Origin: Umbilicaria muhlenbergii
Taxonomy: Eukaryota; Ascomycota; Lecanoromycetes; Umbilicariales; Umbilicariaceae
Length of the DNA: 64,000 nt
NCBI GenBank assembly: GCA_000611775.1
Contig: KK106982.1
Location: 2,785,992-2,849,991, forward strand
Reading direction: 5' to 3'
Shown here piece by piece: positions 21,800 through 30,260 of this stretch (its first letter is position 1; each line of letters opens with the position of its first letter). The translations under genes were made by a program, and so were the position numbers. The notes beneath the pieces are model-generated. The model saw only the letters and a list, made by a program, of their open reading frames with translations. It ran no database searches and had not been told where the DNA came from.

Positions 21800-22146
21800 C
21801 TACATCTCGTTTCTTGTGTGAAACTCTTGCTGGAGGTTCGCCAACATCTCGGACCCCGGTTCTAGCCCACGAACGATCTCCTTGTTTGTCTTTCTAAGGG
21901 TACCGGCCAAGCCTGTCAAATTTCTCGCCCAGTTGGCTAGATCGGAGCAGACGTTGGGAGTTCCCAAGAAAGCGATCGCGATGGTAGACCTAAGTATAGC
22001 CTTCATATATTTCTCTATGCCGCATCTCGCGAGCAAGAGAACCTGTTGATGTCAGAGTTAGGAATGCCGCACAGCGAATGCAGTCAAGTCATACCGTACC
22101 TGTTTATCGCCAACATCGCCTAGACTAAGGGCGACGAGAATGAGGG
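21800..22146 (-). pseudogene. Fragment of an NLR-type protein (N-terminal alpha/beta-hydrolase, SesB-like)
   Basis: The upstream part TLILVALSLGDVGDKQ, an intron (GTACGG...CAACAG) and then VLLLARCGIEKYMKAI, STIAIAFLGTPNVCSDLANW and NKEIVRGLEPGSEMLANLQQEFHT reproduce the lipase-like N-terminal domain of fungal STAND/NLR proteins. In those proteins the nucleophile motif reads GHSLGG followed by hydrophobic residues and KQ; here it is ALSLGD. The FLGTPHRGSD motif reads FLGTPNVCSD. Catalysis is therefore unlikely. There is an in-frame stop just before TLILV, and no NACHT domain follows; the Helitron lies about 240 bp downstream. It is a truncated relic of a heterokaryon-incompatibility or immune-type receptor. 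Confidence 0.7.
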
Positions 22147-22565
22147 TTTAGTAGTGTCCATTCAGTGTTGTATGGGGTTTAGCAGAGTGCTTGCGGCAGT
22201 CGGTGTGTTCAAGACACTGCAATGTTTCTGGCACTTTCCAAGCAGTGCGGCGAAGAACATGATATCCTTTATGAGCGCCTGCTCAAATAACGACTATCCC
22301 TCATCCCAGATTCCAATAGTAACTCCTACCCCCGGATATCCCATATCTTCCAACATTTCAGGCCTCACCGCGGGACGAACGACCGAAAGGAACCTCTCCA
22401 GTACCTTGTGGCATCTCACTCATAATATTGTCAAGGTACTTTGCACTATACACTCTACAAAATCTTCGTTTCGTACTGTCAGAAATCGCCTGAAGGGTAA
22501 TGCTTACTCTGCTTACAGAGTGTTCATCAAGCTTACGGTGGGCACATATAGGAGCATTAGTCAAC

Positions 22566-23447
22566 ATGGCATTCCAACCTCATGGGCTTATCATTTATCC
22601 GGAACTCGAAAGAACATACAGAAATGCGCATTTCAACAACTACAAACCTGGTCTCCACGATGCAAAGGAGACTGAGACTATTCAGTTGATGGAGGATCTT
22701 TTCAACAAAGTGCTATTTGTAGGACTTGGTTTCGCAGTGAACTCCCAGCAACCCCCGATAGCGCCAGCCTCGAAGAGCGCAGAGAGCCTCAAGCGGTGTG
22801 ATATCGTCATCAAATACTACGAGCGTAGCGACTACACACCCAAGATACTTTGCTTTGTGGAGTGCAAACGAACGAAAATTCGTACACGGTTTCAGTTGCA
22901 AAAGCTCCAGGAACAGGCCTTGAAGTATTGCAAGCTATACCTTGAGGACGAGGAGAACCAACACTTTATCTCTGCGTATGCCTGCACAGCGGCTGGTGCA
23001 CACCTCAGGCTATGGAAATTCACCCGCGGTGATGGAAAGTTGATCGGCTTCTGGGATGACAGCAATGATTAAGGTTGGAACAGCTACAAGGACGTTGGAG
23101 ATGATGAGGATGCAAGAGTAATCAGGGAAGGCTTCACGGAGATGAAGAGTCAACCCCCTTCTGCTCGTATGGATCCGACGCCATACACCGATGTCTTTTC
23201 TGCCGGCACCATGCAACCCGAGGTGGAAGGGAACGACAAAGCAAAAGAGGCCCATGACTCGATTTTCGTTGAGTTGCTATACGCTTATGCGACTGCTGAT
23301 GGACAGGTATGCTGGTCATTCAGGCTCGATGGGAAAATAGTCAACACATCTGCGCGGGACTGGTACGAAGATTATGCTCAAAAAGGGTACAAAGTTTGGG
23401 GTAACAGTGCGCACAATGTATACACGCGACTCCAGACTCACCAGTAG
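22566..23447 (+). pseudogene. PD-(D/E)XK nuclease-like fungal protein with one internal stop
   Basis: Begins MAFQPHGLIIYPELERTYRN in good context (TCAACATGG). Residues about 76-103 read CDIVIKYYE...ILCFVECKRT, a D...ExK pattern on two strands as in PD-(D/E)XK nucleases, followed by LQEQALKYCKLYLED, SAYACTAAGAHLRLWKF and GDGKLIGFWDDSND. A TAA at 23070-23072 interrupts the frame, which continues without shift as GWNSYKDVGDDEDARVIREGF and goes on to ...YTRLQTHQ-stop at 23447. The post-stop part matches what such fungal proteins carry next, so the full gene is 293 codons with one nonsense codon. It could also be a truncated 168-aa protein still in use. A short intron removing the stop is not evident. 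This lineage-specific family is often found near NLR genes and repeats. Confidence 0.6.
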
Positions 23448-23703
23448 AGGCGTGTTGTTTTAGAACTACTGGGTTTCGCTCATTGACATGTGGAAAAGCT
23501 TTAGCCTCCCCGGAAACACATTTGATGAACGCTGTAGCAGGTTTTCCCATGCACTGAAACTGTGCATCATGTACAATCTTTGTTCTTTTCGTGCATCTTT
23601 CTCAGGGGAAGATTTTGGGTACGGGGTTGGTTCGAGTGACCAGATTTCGTGGTTGACCTGGGAGATTTTCCACCTTTATTTTACACGGCTTTCACGCGGA
23701 CGG
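23448..23703. other. Spacer
   Basis: Nothing recognisable. Confidence 0.45.
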
Positions 23704-24248
23704 TGTTGCATAGAACGATTATTTAGAGGCCAAATAAATGTATTATTAAACTAGCTAAATATCAGTCCAAACAAATATTAATGAACATGAAGGAGATGTT
23801 GTAATAGACGATTATTTAGAGGCCAAACAAATGTATTATTGCACTAGCTAAATATCGGTCCAAAATTGAATAAAATGAACGTAAGGAAGAAAGCAGGAAC
23901 TCGAGGCTTTCGAGCCGTTAGGAGCTTTTCGCTAAGCCTAGACATACGTACGCCTATGACGTGACTGCTTTTCCCGCTAGAGCCTCTGCCCTAAACCCCT
24001 GCCCCAAACCCCTGCCCCAATGACGTCTGCTCGGCGGCGAATCGGCGAATTTCAACAGGAGAAAGCAGAAACTTGAGGCCTTAGAGCTGTTAATATACCT
24101 TACATATTTAGGAGCTTTTCACTAAGCCTACTCATGACGTTTCCTAACCATGACGTGACTAAGGTACCTTACTTTTCTCAATAGAACTCCTGCCCCAAAC
24201 CCCTGCGCCGATGACGTCTACTCGGCGGCGAATCAGCGAAATTCAACA
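23704..24248. mobile_element. Solo-LTR-like repeat, outer copy (interrupted)
   Basis: Starts TGTTGCATAGAACG and ends AATTCAACA, flanked by the 5-bp direct repeat GACGG. Its two parts (23704-23796 and 24058-24248) together match the 256-bp unit at 8176-8431. A second copy is inserted in the middle. It is a fossil of a retrotransposon LTR (5-bp duplication, TG...CA ends), older than the copy inside it. Confidence 0.68.
23797..24057. mobile_element. Solo-LTR-like repeat, inner copy nested in the outer one
   Basis: A 261-bp unit from TGTTGTAATAGACG to TTTCAACA, flanked by the 5-bp repeat GGAGA that belongs to the outer copy. The order of insertion is clear: the outer copy came first. It is closely similar to the copy at 8176-8431, so the family was active at least twice here. 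Confidence 0.7.
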
Positions 24249-24702
24249 GACGGACACCTAAGGTAGTTTCTAATAACAACATAATCCTCTTAGCTAAGCC
24301 CAATAGCACCAAGGTCAAGGCTTGTTCCTTTGACAGGAAGCATCAGCTACGGAGCTTCCAAGTTTCTCTTCACTTGTAAACTTGGTATAGCAGCTAATCC
24401 GTACAGTTCAATTTCAGCCCATGAGAAATACTACGAGTCAAGTGGCTAAATTATGATCTGCAAAGTGACAGCATCTCCAGATCTGATGTAGTACAAGTCC
24501 CTGCATCGATCGCCATGACCATGTTAATGGACCCCACGCCGTTTGCTTTGAAATCCGAGGTGCATATTCTGAACGACCATCGGGATATCTATTAAGAGCC
24601 ATGTAAGGACCACAGCAATGATGTTCATCAATCTTTCGTCTTACAATTCGAAATACAGGGCAGACCTGTAGGCGTCATTGCAATTTGACCATACACTAAT
24701 CA
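24249..24702. other. Upstream region of the GST gene
   Basis: No gene or repeat recognised. It should hold the GST promoter, but no TATA box stands out. Confidence 0.45.
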
Positions 24703-25639
24703 ATGGCTACCGCTACCATCACGACCAACGGCACGGCGCCCAAGATCACACTCTGGACCGACCACGACTGCCCCTGGGCTCATCGCCTAGAAATCGCGAT
24801 GAAAGAGCTCAAACTTGCCTACGAAGAAGTGCTCGTCGACCTCACCAAACCACGCGAAGACTGGTACCTGAAGATCAACCCCGTAAGTGTCCGCTCTTAG
24901 CCACCCCCCTAGGTACTCTATCTCGCAGAAGCTAAACGTACGGCAACAGAGGGGCCAAGTCCCCGCGCTGCACTACTCCAACGGCATCATCGACGAAACC
25001 CTAACTGAATCGGCCATCATCGCGCAATTCCTTGTCGATGCCCATCCCTCACACCTCCTGCCCGCAAGCAACAGCTCGCCAACAGCGCCGCTGTTTCGTG
25101 CACGCGTCAACTTTCTCGTTGACACGTACTTTACGAAAGTCAACCCGCTCATGTTTGCGCTGATGCGACTGAGCAGTGAGGAAGAGCGGGCACAGAAGTC
25201 GGATGAACTGGTTAGGGCCGTCGAAAGGGAGCTCGAACCCTTCTTGAAGGACGCCGACCCGTTCTTTGGCGGGAGCAAGGACATCACGTTCGCCGAGGTA
25301 TGTCGCTCTCTTCTTGTGCGCTACAAGACTAAGAGCTGCAACGCTGACCATGGGCTTTTCGGCCACAAGGTCCAATGTGCCCCATTCGTCCTTCGACTTT
25401 ATGACCTTTCTGACGGCGTTATCCTGCCCACTTACCTTCCTGCTTCTCTCGATAAGCTGCCAGTATTTGCGAAGTGGGCCATGGCATGCCGCATGCATGG
25501 GAGTGTGTTGGACAAGTGGGATGCGGAGCTGAGACGAAGACGTGGGAAGGAAAGCTTGGCGAGATATAGGGCACGTGCTGCTGCAGCGCAGGCGATCGCA
25601 ACAGAACCGAGTGTCCCACATACTCTAGGCAGAAAGTGA
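24703..25639 (+). CDS. Glutathione S-transferase (omega-like)
   Basis: Three exons: 24703-24882, 24950-25297, 25370-25639, with introns of 67 and 72 nt (GTAAGT...CAACAG; GTATGT...CACAAG). The product is 265 aa. The second intron is a multiple of three and open, so it could be mistaken for coding. The N-terminal thioredoxin-like domain starts KITLWTDHDCPWAHR. Cys23 in DCPWA sits where omega-class enzymes have their catalytic Cys. RGQVPAL supplies the cis-Pro loop and ETLTESAII the Glu-Ser that holds glutathione. The helical C-terminal domain covers FRARVNFLVDTYF to LDKLPVFAKWAMACRMHGSV. A role in thiol transfer or detoxification in the cytosol is inferred from the family. It is an intact single-copy gene between repeats. 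Confidence 0.9.
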
Positions 25640-25822
25640 CGATGGAGAGGTTGAGTACATTGTTCAAGGTACTTCCGGGGTCGAGTCATGATGCTTGATA
25701 ACTGAACTGATCACGTTGTGTTTATGTTTAGTACGATGTAGCGACATCTCTCATCTTAGCGCCTCGCTGCGTCTTATCCGCTGAGCCTTGGGCCGGGCCT
25801 GTATTAGTAAGCTGTTAGTAAC

Positions 25823-25910
25823 GGCAAATATCCCCCGAGTACCCCTTTTTTTTTTTTCTTTCCGGGGAGTACCCCTTTTTGACTGTATATCGCGGGAGTA
25901 CCCCCCCCTA
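25823..25910 (+). repeat. MULE left terminal inverted repeat
   Basis: GGCAAATATCCCCCGAGTAC start; reverse complement of 29540-29626 with only small differences in the homopolymers. Confidence 0.88.
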
Positions 25911-26285
25911 AAAATTACACGCCTGTGCGGTCTAACGGCCAAAAATTGGCCCGCCCATGGACTGCATCAGCTGTAGTATTCCTTTGTATTTCATTAGGCT
26001 AGAAGAACGGTTCTTGCAGTTAATGTCACCCACCGAAATAAGCGTCACCCACCAAAGTACACATCTTCCAGCCTTGCGCTTGTGTTTTCAAGCTTAGGCT
26101 CAGCTCATCACGTGCACCGGGGGGGCTGGCTTCAGCCGGAATTACTATAATCCGCATTGTTTTGACATATAAGCCAGCTACGGGGCAATAACAAAGTTTT
26201 CAAGGCGTAGCAAGGCCGTTCAGGCCACCAAAAGTCATTTGATTTTACGTTTCAGGTTTACCCCTGAACCAAATAGATTCTAAGT

Positions 26286-27218
26286 CTACTTCTTACTCCT
26301 CCGTGCCTGTTTTCTTTGCGGACTCTGGACTAACTGTGCTATAGACTCAGGTCTGGCCCTCCGCTTCTGCCTCGCTGGCGCCGCCGCCCACCCCTCCGCC
26401 GCTCCCCCCCCGGGGCCCGCCGCCGCCGCCTCCGCCGCCGCCTCCGCTGCCTTGGCTGTGGGCCTCGCCACACGCCCGGACCTAGTTCGCGGTGGGGAGG
26501 GGGTCCTTGAGGGTGGAGAAATGATGGGAGGGGGCGTTCTGGAGGTAAAATTTGTGGCCTTCCCGGCCTGCGGGGAGGTGCTGCCTGTCTGCTGAAGAAT
26601 GGACTTCTGGATATGCCTGTCAAGAAGGCTCGGGTTGATGGTGGAGGGGGGGGGTGATTGAGGCGGAGGTTGCTTCTCAGCAGGGTGATATACCTTCCGC
26701 CATTCATGCCATATCGGTGGGTTCCAGGTAACACCCCCCCGCTTGATTGGGCCTAGGAGAATGGTCGGTTCAGGTCTGCTGCGGTCATACCCCATGGCTA
26801 CATCAAACTGCTCCTTTGAGAGGAGGTCTCCTGCCATTTGAGCATGAGTTCTCCGCCAGCGGGCTGCTTCAACAGCAGCTGTCTGGGGGTTGGCGGCCTT
26901 TGCTTCTCGGTGAATCTTAAGGGCTCGAACCCATGCCGCGCTCTCAAGTGGTCCGGGGAATTCCTTGATACAGTTAAGCAGGTGAGCTTCATTAGGATCG
27001 TCTTCCATAGCTAACTTGGCAGCCAGCTTCCTTTGTTCCAGATCTTCCTCATCCTCCTCACTGTCGCCGTCGCCGCCGCCGCCTTGTTCTCCGCCTTCAT
27101 CACTACCACTCTCACTGTCCCCCTCCTCACTGCTAACCTCTCCACTGCTACCCTCTGCACTGCTACCTCCCTCCCTGTCCTCAGCAGCGATAGGTGGGCT
27201 CAGAGGCCCTGAAGCAGG
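26286..27218 (-). CDS. MULE downstream frame (acidic then basic, Pro/Ala-rich)
   Basis: It lies in the same frame as the transposase, separated only by its TAA stop at 27222-27224. It opens RPASGPLSPPIAAEDREGG, then an acidic Ser/Gly/Glu stretch (GSSGEVSSEEGDSESG), then MEDDPNEAHLLNCIKEFPG, a helical block (AARWRRTHAQMAGDLLSKEQ), WNPPIWHEWRKVY, and a Pro-rich and Ala-rich tail ending in basic residues (KQARRSKK). The first ATG is at 27008 and would give 240 aa. Either this is a separate protein of the element or the C-terminal part of a 976-codon transposase that is cut by one stop. No known domain seen. Confidence 0.55.
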   Translation of the reverse strand, partial: PASGPLSPPIAAEDREGGSSAEGSSGEVSSEEGDSESGSDEGGEQGGGGDGDSEEDEEDLEQRKLAAKLAMEDDPNEAHLLNCIKEFPGPLESAAWVRALKIHREAKAANPQTAAVEAARWRRTHAQMAGDLLSKEQFDVAMGYDRSRPEPTILLGPIKRGGVTWNPPIWHEWRKVYHPAEKQPPPQSPPPSTINPSLLDRHIQKSILQQTGSTSPQAGKATNFTSRTPPPIISPPSRTPSPPRTRSGRVARPTAKAAEAAAEAAAAGPGGGAAEGWAAAPARQKRRARPESIAQLVQSPQRKQARRSKK

Positions 27219-27221
27219 TCT

Positions 27222-29216
27222 TTAAGGCCTCAGAGCCTGCCGCGGAGAAGGAGATGTTGCAGGCCTCAGCGGCAACTGGGACTGAGGAGCAGGGCTGGAT
27301 GGTGGGGCTAGCGGTCCAGGATGAACCAGTCGGGGGGGGGTAGGCCCTTTATTGTCAAAAGCCCAGTCTGTCCAATCATTCGCCCCGTTGAAGCTGCTTG
27401 GGGAGGGTGTTCTTTCTTCAAAGCTGCTTGCAGATGTGCTTTCAGAGTCACTGTTGGAGACAGGCGTAGCATTTCCACTGCTAACCCCGGTACTGGATTC
27501 ACTGCTCGGGGGTTCATTATAACAACGCCGTCGATTGTGCCCTGACTTAAGACAGTAAGTACAAAACCGCTTCTTCTTTTCAAATTGCTTCTTTCTAATT
27601 CTCTCTGTTTGAGGCCTGCCACGCTTCTTCATTATGGGAGGAGCTTGACAGTGGGAATCTTCATCGAGCTCGTCCAGTCGAATAGGAGGCATGGCTCGCT
27701 CGTATGTCTTTCTATAGGAGTCTATAGAGTAGGTATGGCTTGCATAAAGCTCCCTTTCCAGCCTCCGTTCTCGACATACTTGCAGAGCATGTCGACAGGG
27801 TAATTGATGATCCTGAAACTCAAGGCAAGTGCACTCCTTCTTTCCTAAGTCCACTAAATGGGATGCGCCAGTAGGGGATGTCACCAGGGCAATCAGGGCA
27901 TCAGAGTCTGCGACATAATTTTTGCCGGATTGCTCTCGCTCCATCTCCAGGTGCTTAAGGGCATAATCTGTGATCCTGGTAGTGGTATGCTGACGAGACT
28001 GTCGATCATAGATCTTCTGCATTACCCCCGTCCAGACAGAGGCTAGAAGCTCAAGAGCAGGCTTCTCACGGGCTTCAAGCCAATGACCGTTGGTGGACTC
28101 AACAATGTTGGATGTAGTAAATCCATATCGAGGGCGTGGAAAAGCATGCTTTGCCCAGCGTTCCTTTGGAATTCCCTGGATATACCGTGCACAGACAGCC
28201 GACTCGTCTTCAATCTTCCTCATAATATCATCGAATAAACCCCTGGATTTGGCCACGACTGCTTGGCGGAATAGAAGTACACATTTCTTTGAGAACTTGA
28301 GCCCTAGGTTCTCCGCAATATGCTGTGAGCAGTGGCTATGGATGGCATGGGGGAAGTTTCTCTTCACTGCGTTTTTCAAGCCTTTTTGACGATCACTGAT
28401 TATAACAGCATCTTCCGCCTCGAGGCCGTCAAAAAAGGGGCGAATTCCATGGAGAAACCAGTTCCAATTTAGGGTATTCTCAACCCGTACAAGGCCCCAT
28501 GCAATTGGTAGCGTCTCACCATTTCCATCAACAGCGATAACAGCCAGGAGCACCAATTTGTGGCGTGCCTTCGTGAAAGTTCCGTCCATGGCGATGAAGT
28601 TTCGGCAATGAGAAAACGCCTGCTTTGTAGCCTTTGGAGCCACCCAACAACGAAGAAAACGGCCAACATCGTCGGTCTCTATTGCAGTATGGGCTCCAGC
28701 TTTTCTCATTTCCGCAAGCAAGGCCGGGATTCGTCGAAAGGAGTGGGCTTCGTCCCCAAAATGAATGTTTCGACCCCTTTCTCTCGCTCGCCAGGACGCC
28801 AGATAGGGGATTTTGTTCCCGTGGTGCATTTTCTCGTTGGTTTGGATTTGCTTAGGGCGTACATTTCGATCGTCTGCTATGAGAGCACTGGTGAATGGAT
28901 TGCTGAGAATGAGGGCTGCTGAATTGGCGATTCTGAATCTATAATGAGTGCTTTTCGGGCAGGTATGATGCTGAAGGACGGTCACAGTGGCTTCTCTGGT
29001 CTTCCTCTTTTCATTGACTCTGATTCGAAAGTCGCAATCCTCTTCATCCTTCTTTCTACAAATTAATACCCATGGCTTACGCTTTATGGACTTATAGGAC
29101 TCCTGTCGATCAACAACCCAACGATTCACAGCCATTCGGGCTTCAGCCATGGAGGGAAATGTGGTTCCCACAGCAATTGAGACATTTGGGGTTGCGAGAG
29201 ACATTGTGACTGTCAA
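27222..29216 (-). CDS. MULE transposase with SWIM zinc finger and zinc knuckle
   Basis: Intact 664-aa frame. The N-terminal domain (residues about 20-100, CRKKDEEDCDFRIRV and HHTCPKSTHY) is of the FAR1/WRKY-GCM1-like DNA-binding type. The DDE core has FIAMDGTF, VIISDRQKGLKNAV and SNIVESTNGHW, where the D, D and E of MULE transposases are expected. A SWIM finger follows (CTCLEFQDHQLPCRHAL), then a CCHC knuckle (CTYCLKSGHNRRRC), then a Ser/Pro-rich tail. It would cut and move the element through its terminal repeats in the nucleus. Its C-terminal neighbour continues in frame after the TAA. Confidence 0.92.
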   Translation of the reverse strand: MTVTMSLATPNVSIAVGTTFPSMAEARMAVNRWVVDRQESYKSIKRKPWVLICRKKDEEDCDFRIRVNEKRKTREATVTVLQHHTCPKSTHYRFRIANSAALILSNPFTSALIADDRNVRPKQIQTNEKMHHGNKIPYLASWRARERGRNIHFGDEAHSFRRIPALLAEMRKAGAHTAIETDDVGRFLRCWVAPKATKQAFSHCRNFIAMDGTFTKARHKLVLLAVIAVDGNGETLPIAWGLVRVENTLNWNWFLHGIRPFFDGLEAEDAVIISDRQKGLKNAVKRNFPHAIHSHCSQHIAENLGLKFSKKCVLLFRQAVVAKSRGLFDDIMRKIEDESAVCARYIQGIPKERWAKHAFPRPRYGFTTSNIVESTNGHWLEAREKPALELLASVWTGVMQKIYDRQSRQHTTTRITDYALKHLEMEREQSGKNYVADSDALIALVTSPTGASHLVDLGKKECTCLEFQDHQLPCRHALQVCRERRLERELYASHTYSIDSYRKTYERAMPPIRLDELDEDSHCQAPPIMKKRGRPQTERIRKKQFEKKKRFCTYCLKSGHNRRRCYNEPPSSESSTGVSSGNATPVSNSDSESTSASSFEERTPSPSSFNGANDWTDWAFDNKGPTPPRLVHPGPLAPPSSPAPQSQLPLRPATSPSPRQALRP

Positions 29217-29305
29217 CTGAGGTTGTTCTGGAAGCTTGGTTTTCGGTAGGAAGGTGGGTTTAGTGAAAACGAAAGGGTTGGGGGAAATGGGAGTTTATCG
29301 AGTGT

Positions 29306-29460
29306 AGGCTTCATGGACTAGCAGCAGCGACTGCGGGGTCTAATCTGGGGGTGGGGCAGGCTTCATGGACTAGCGGCAGCGACTGCGGGGTCTAATCTGA
29401 GGGGGGGGCAGGCTTCATGGACTAGCGGCAGCGACTGCGGGGTCTAATTTAGGGGGGGGG
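29306..29460. repeat. Subterminal direct repeats of the MULE (3 units of about 51 bp)
   Basis: GGCTTCATGGACTAGC, then GCAGCGACTGCGGGGTCTAA and a G-run, occur three times at about 29307, 29358 and 29409. A weaker fourth version (GGGACTAGCGGGAGCGACAG) lies near 29490-29510. They sit between the transposase start and the right terminal repeat, a likely place for transposase binding or promoter elements. Confidence 0.8.
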
Positions 29461-29539
29461 GCTTAACTCCCGCGATATATTCTTTCTATAAGCGGGACTA
29501 GCGGGAGCGACAGCGGGGTTTAATTCAGGGCCACTGGTT

Positions 29540-29626
29540 GGGGGGGGGTACTCCCGCGATATACAGTCAAAAAGGGGTACTCCCCGGAAAGAAAAAAAAA
29601 AAAGGGGTACTCGGGGGATATTTGCT
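29540..29626 (-). repeat. MULE right terminal inverted repeat
   Basis: Inverted partner of 25823-25910, ending GGGGATATTTGCTG at the 10-bp target duplication. Confidence 0.88.
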
Positions 29627-29637
29627 GGTATTAGTAA

Positions 29638-30260
29638 ACATGGTCTGCCGCCAACAGCCATAGCCAGCTCGCCCCTTCACCTCGATGAGCTTGTTGCAGA
29701 AGATTTATCCAGTCCAGACCTAGCTAGCATTGTTCACCTAGCCAGACTGCCTCCTGCTGTAAGACTGATGAAATCTAACAGAACGGCGATTTGCTGTTTT
29801 GAAGCCCCTACACTTAGGCCGGTTTGAGCTGCGTAGACACTTGCCAACATAATGCTGACTGAAGAGCTGAAGGGATTCGCAGTCCCAGCAGAGGTAAAGT
29901 AGTATCTACAAAGACATATCAGTAGTCCAAGCTCTACATTCTCCTACTAGACCGTTTTTATCTATTTATTGTCGTTTTAGAAGATCACCAAGAATGAAGG
30001 CTGGAATCCCGTTCACCAAGTGTCTACTACGATACGAGGACCCATCCGAGCTAGACGTACATAGCTCTTGTTATGGTCGATGTAGTTGATGCATCGTGCT
30101 GGATTGTTTACATTCTCAATGCTCGCTAAGTCTGTCCTTAAAACGGGGAGTCAATCAGGCACGCCAGGTGACGCTCATCTTTCTCCGCCATCATCAACAA
30201 CACTCACGTCGCAACCCCAGTTAGCACCTAATCCCCTTCTGAAGCGGTTTATCCCTTGAA
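29638..30260. other. Spacer right of the MULE
   Basis: A plus-strand frame (about 29639-29826, PPTAIASSPLHLDELVAEDL...) is open for about 60 codons but has no start or domain. The sequence left of the MULE could belong to the same disrupted unit. Not supported as a gene. Confidence 0.4.

Larger units (their letters stand above)
25811..29627 (-). mobile_element. Mutator-like element (MULE), nearly complete, 3.8 kb
   Basis: It is flanked by perfect 10-bp repeats GTATTAGTAA (25801-25810 and 29628-29637). The terminal inverted repeats are about 85-90 bp: GCAAATATCCCCCGAGTACC, a poly-T/CTTTCC stretch, GGGGAGTACCCC and GACTGTATATCGCGGGAGTA are present on both sides and nearly identical. The left tip has a dozen extra bases (GCTGTTAGTAAC) before the shared repeat. 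Inside are a full transposase gene and a further frame, both minus strand. The near-identity of the ends and the open transposase point to a recent insertion, with no sign of the mutation pattern seen in the Helitron. Confidence 0.9.
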
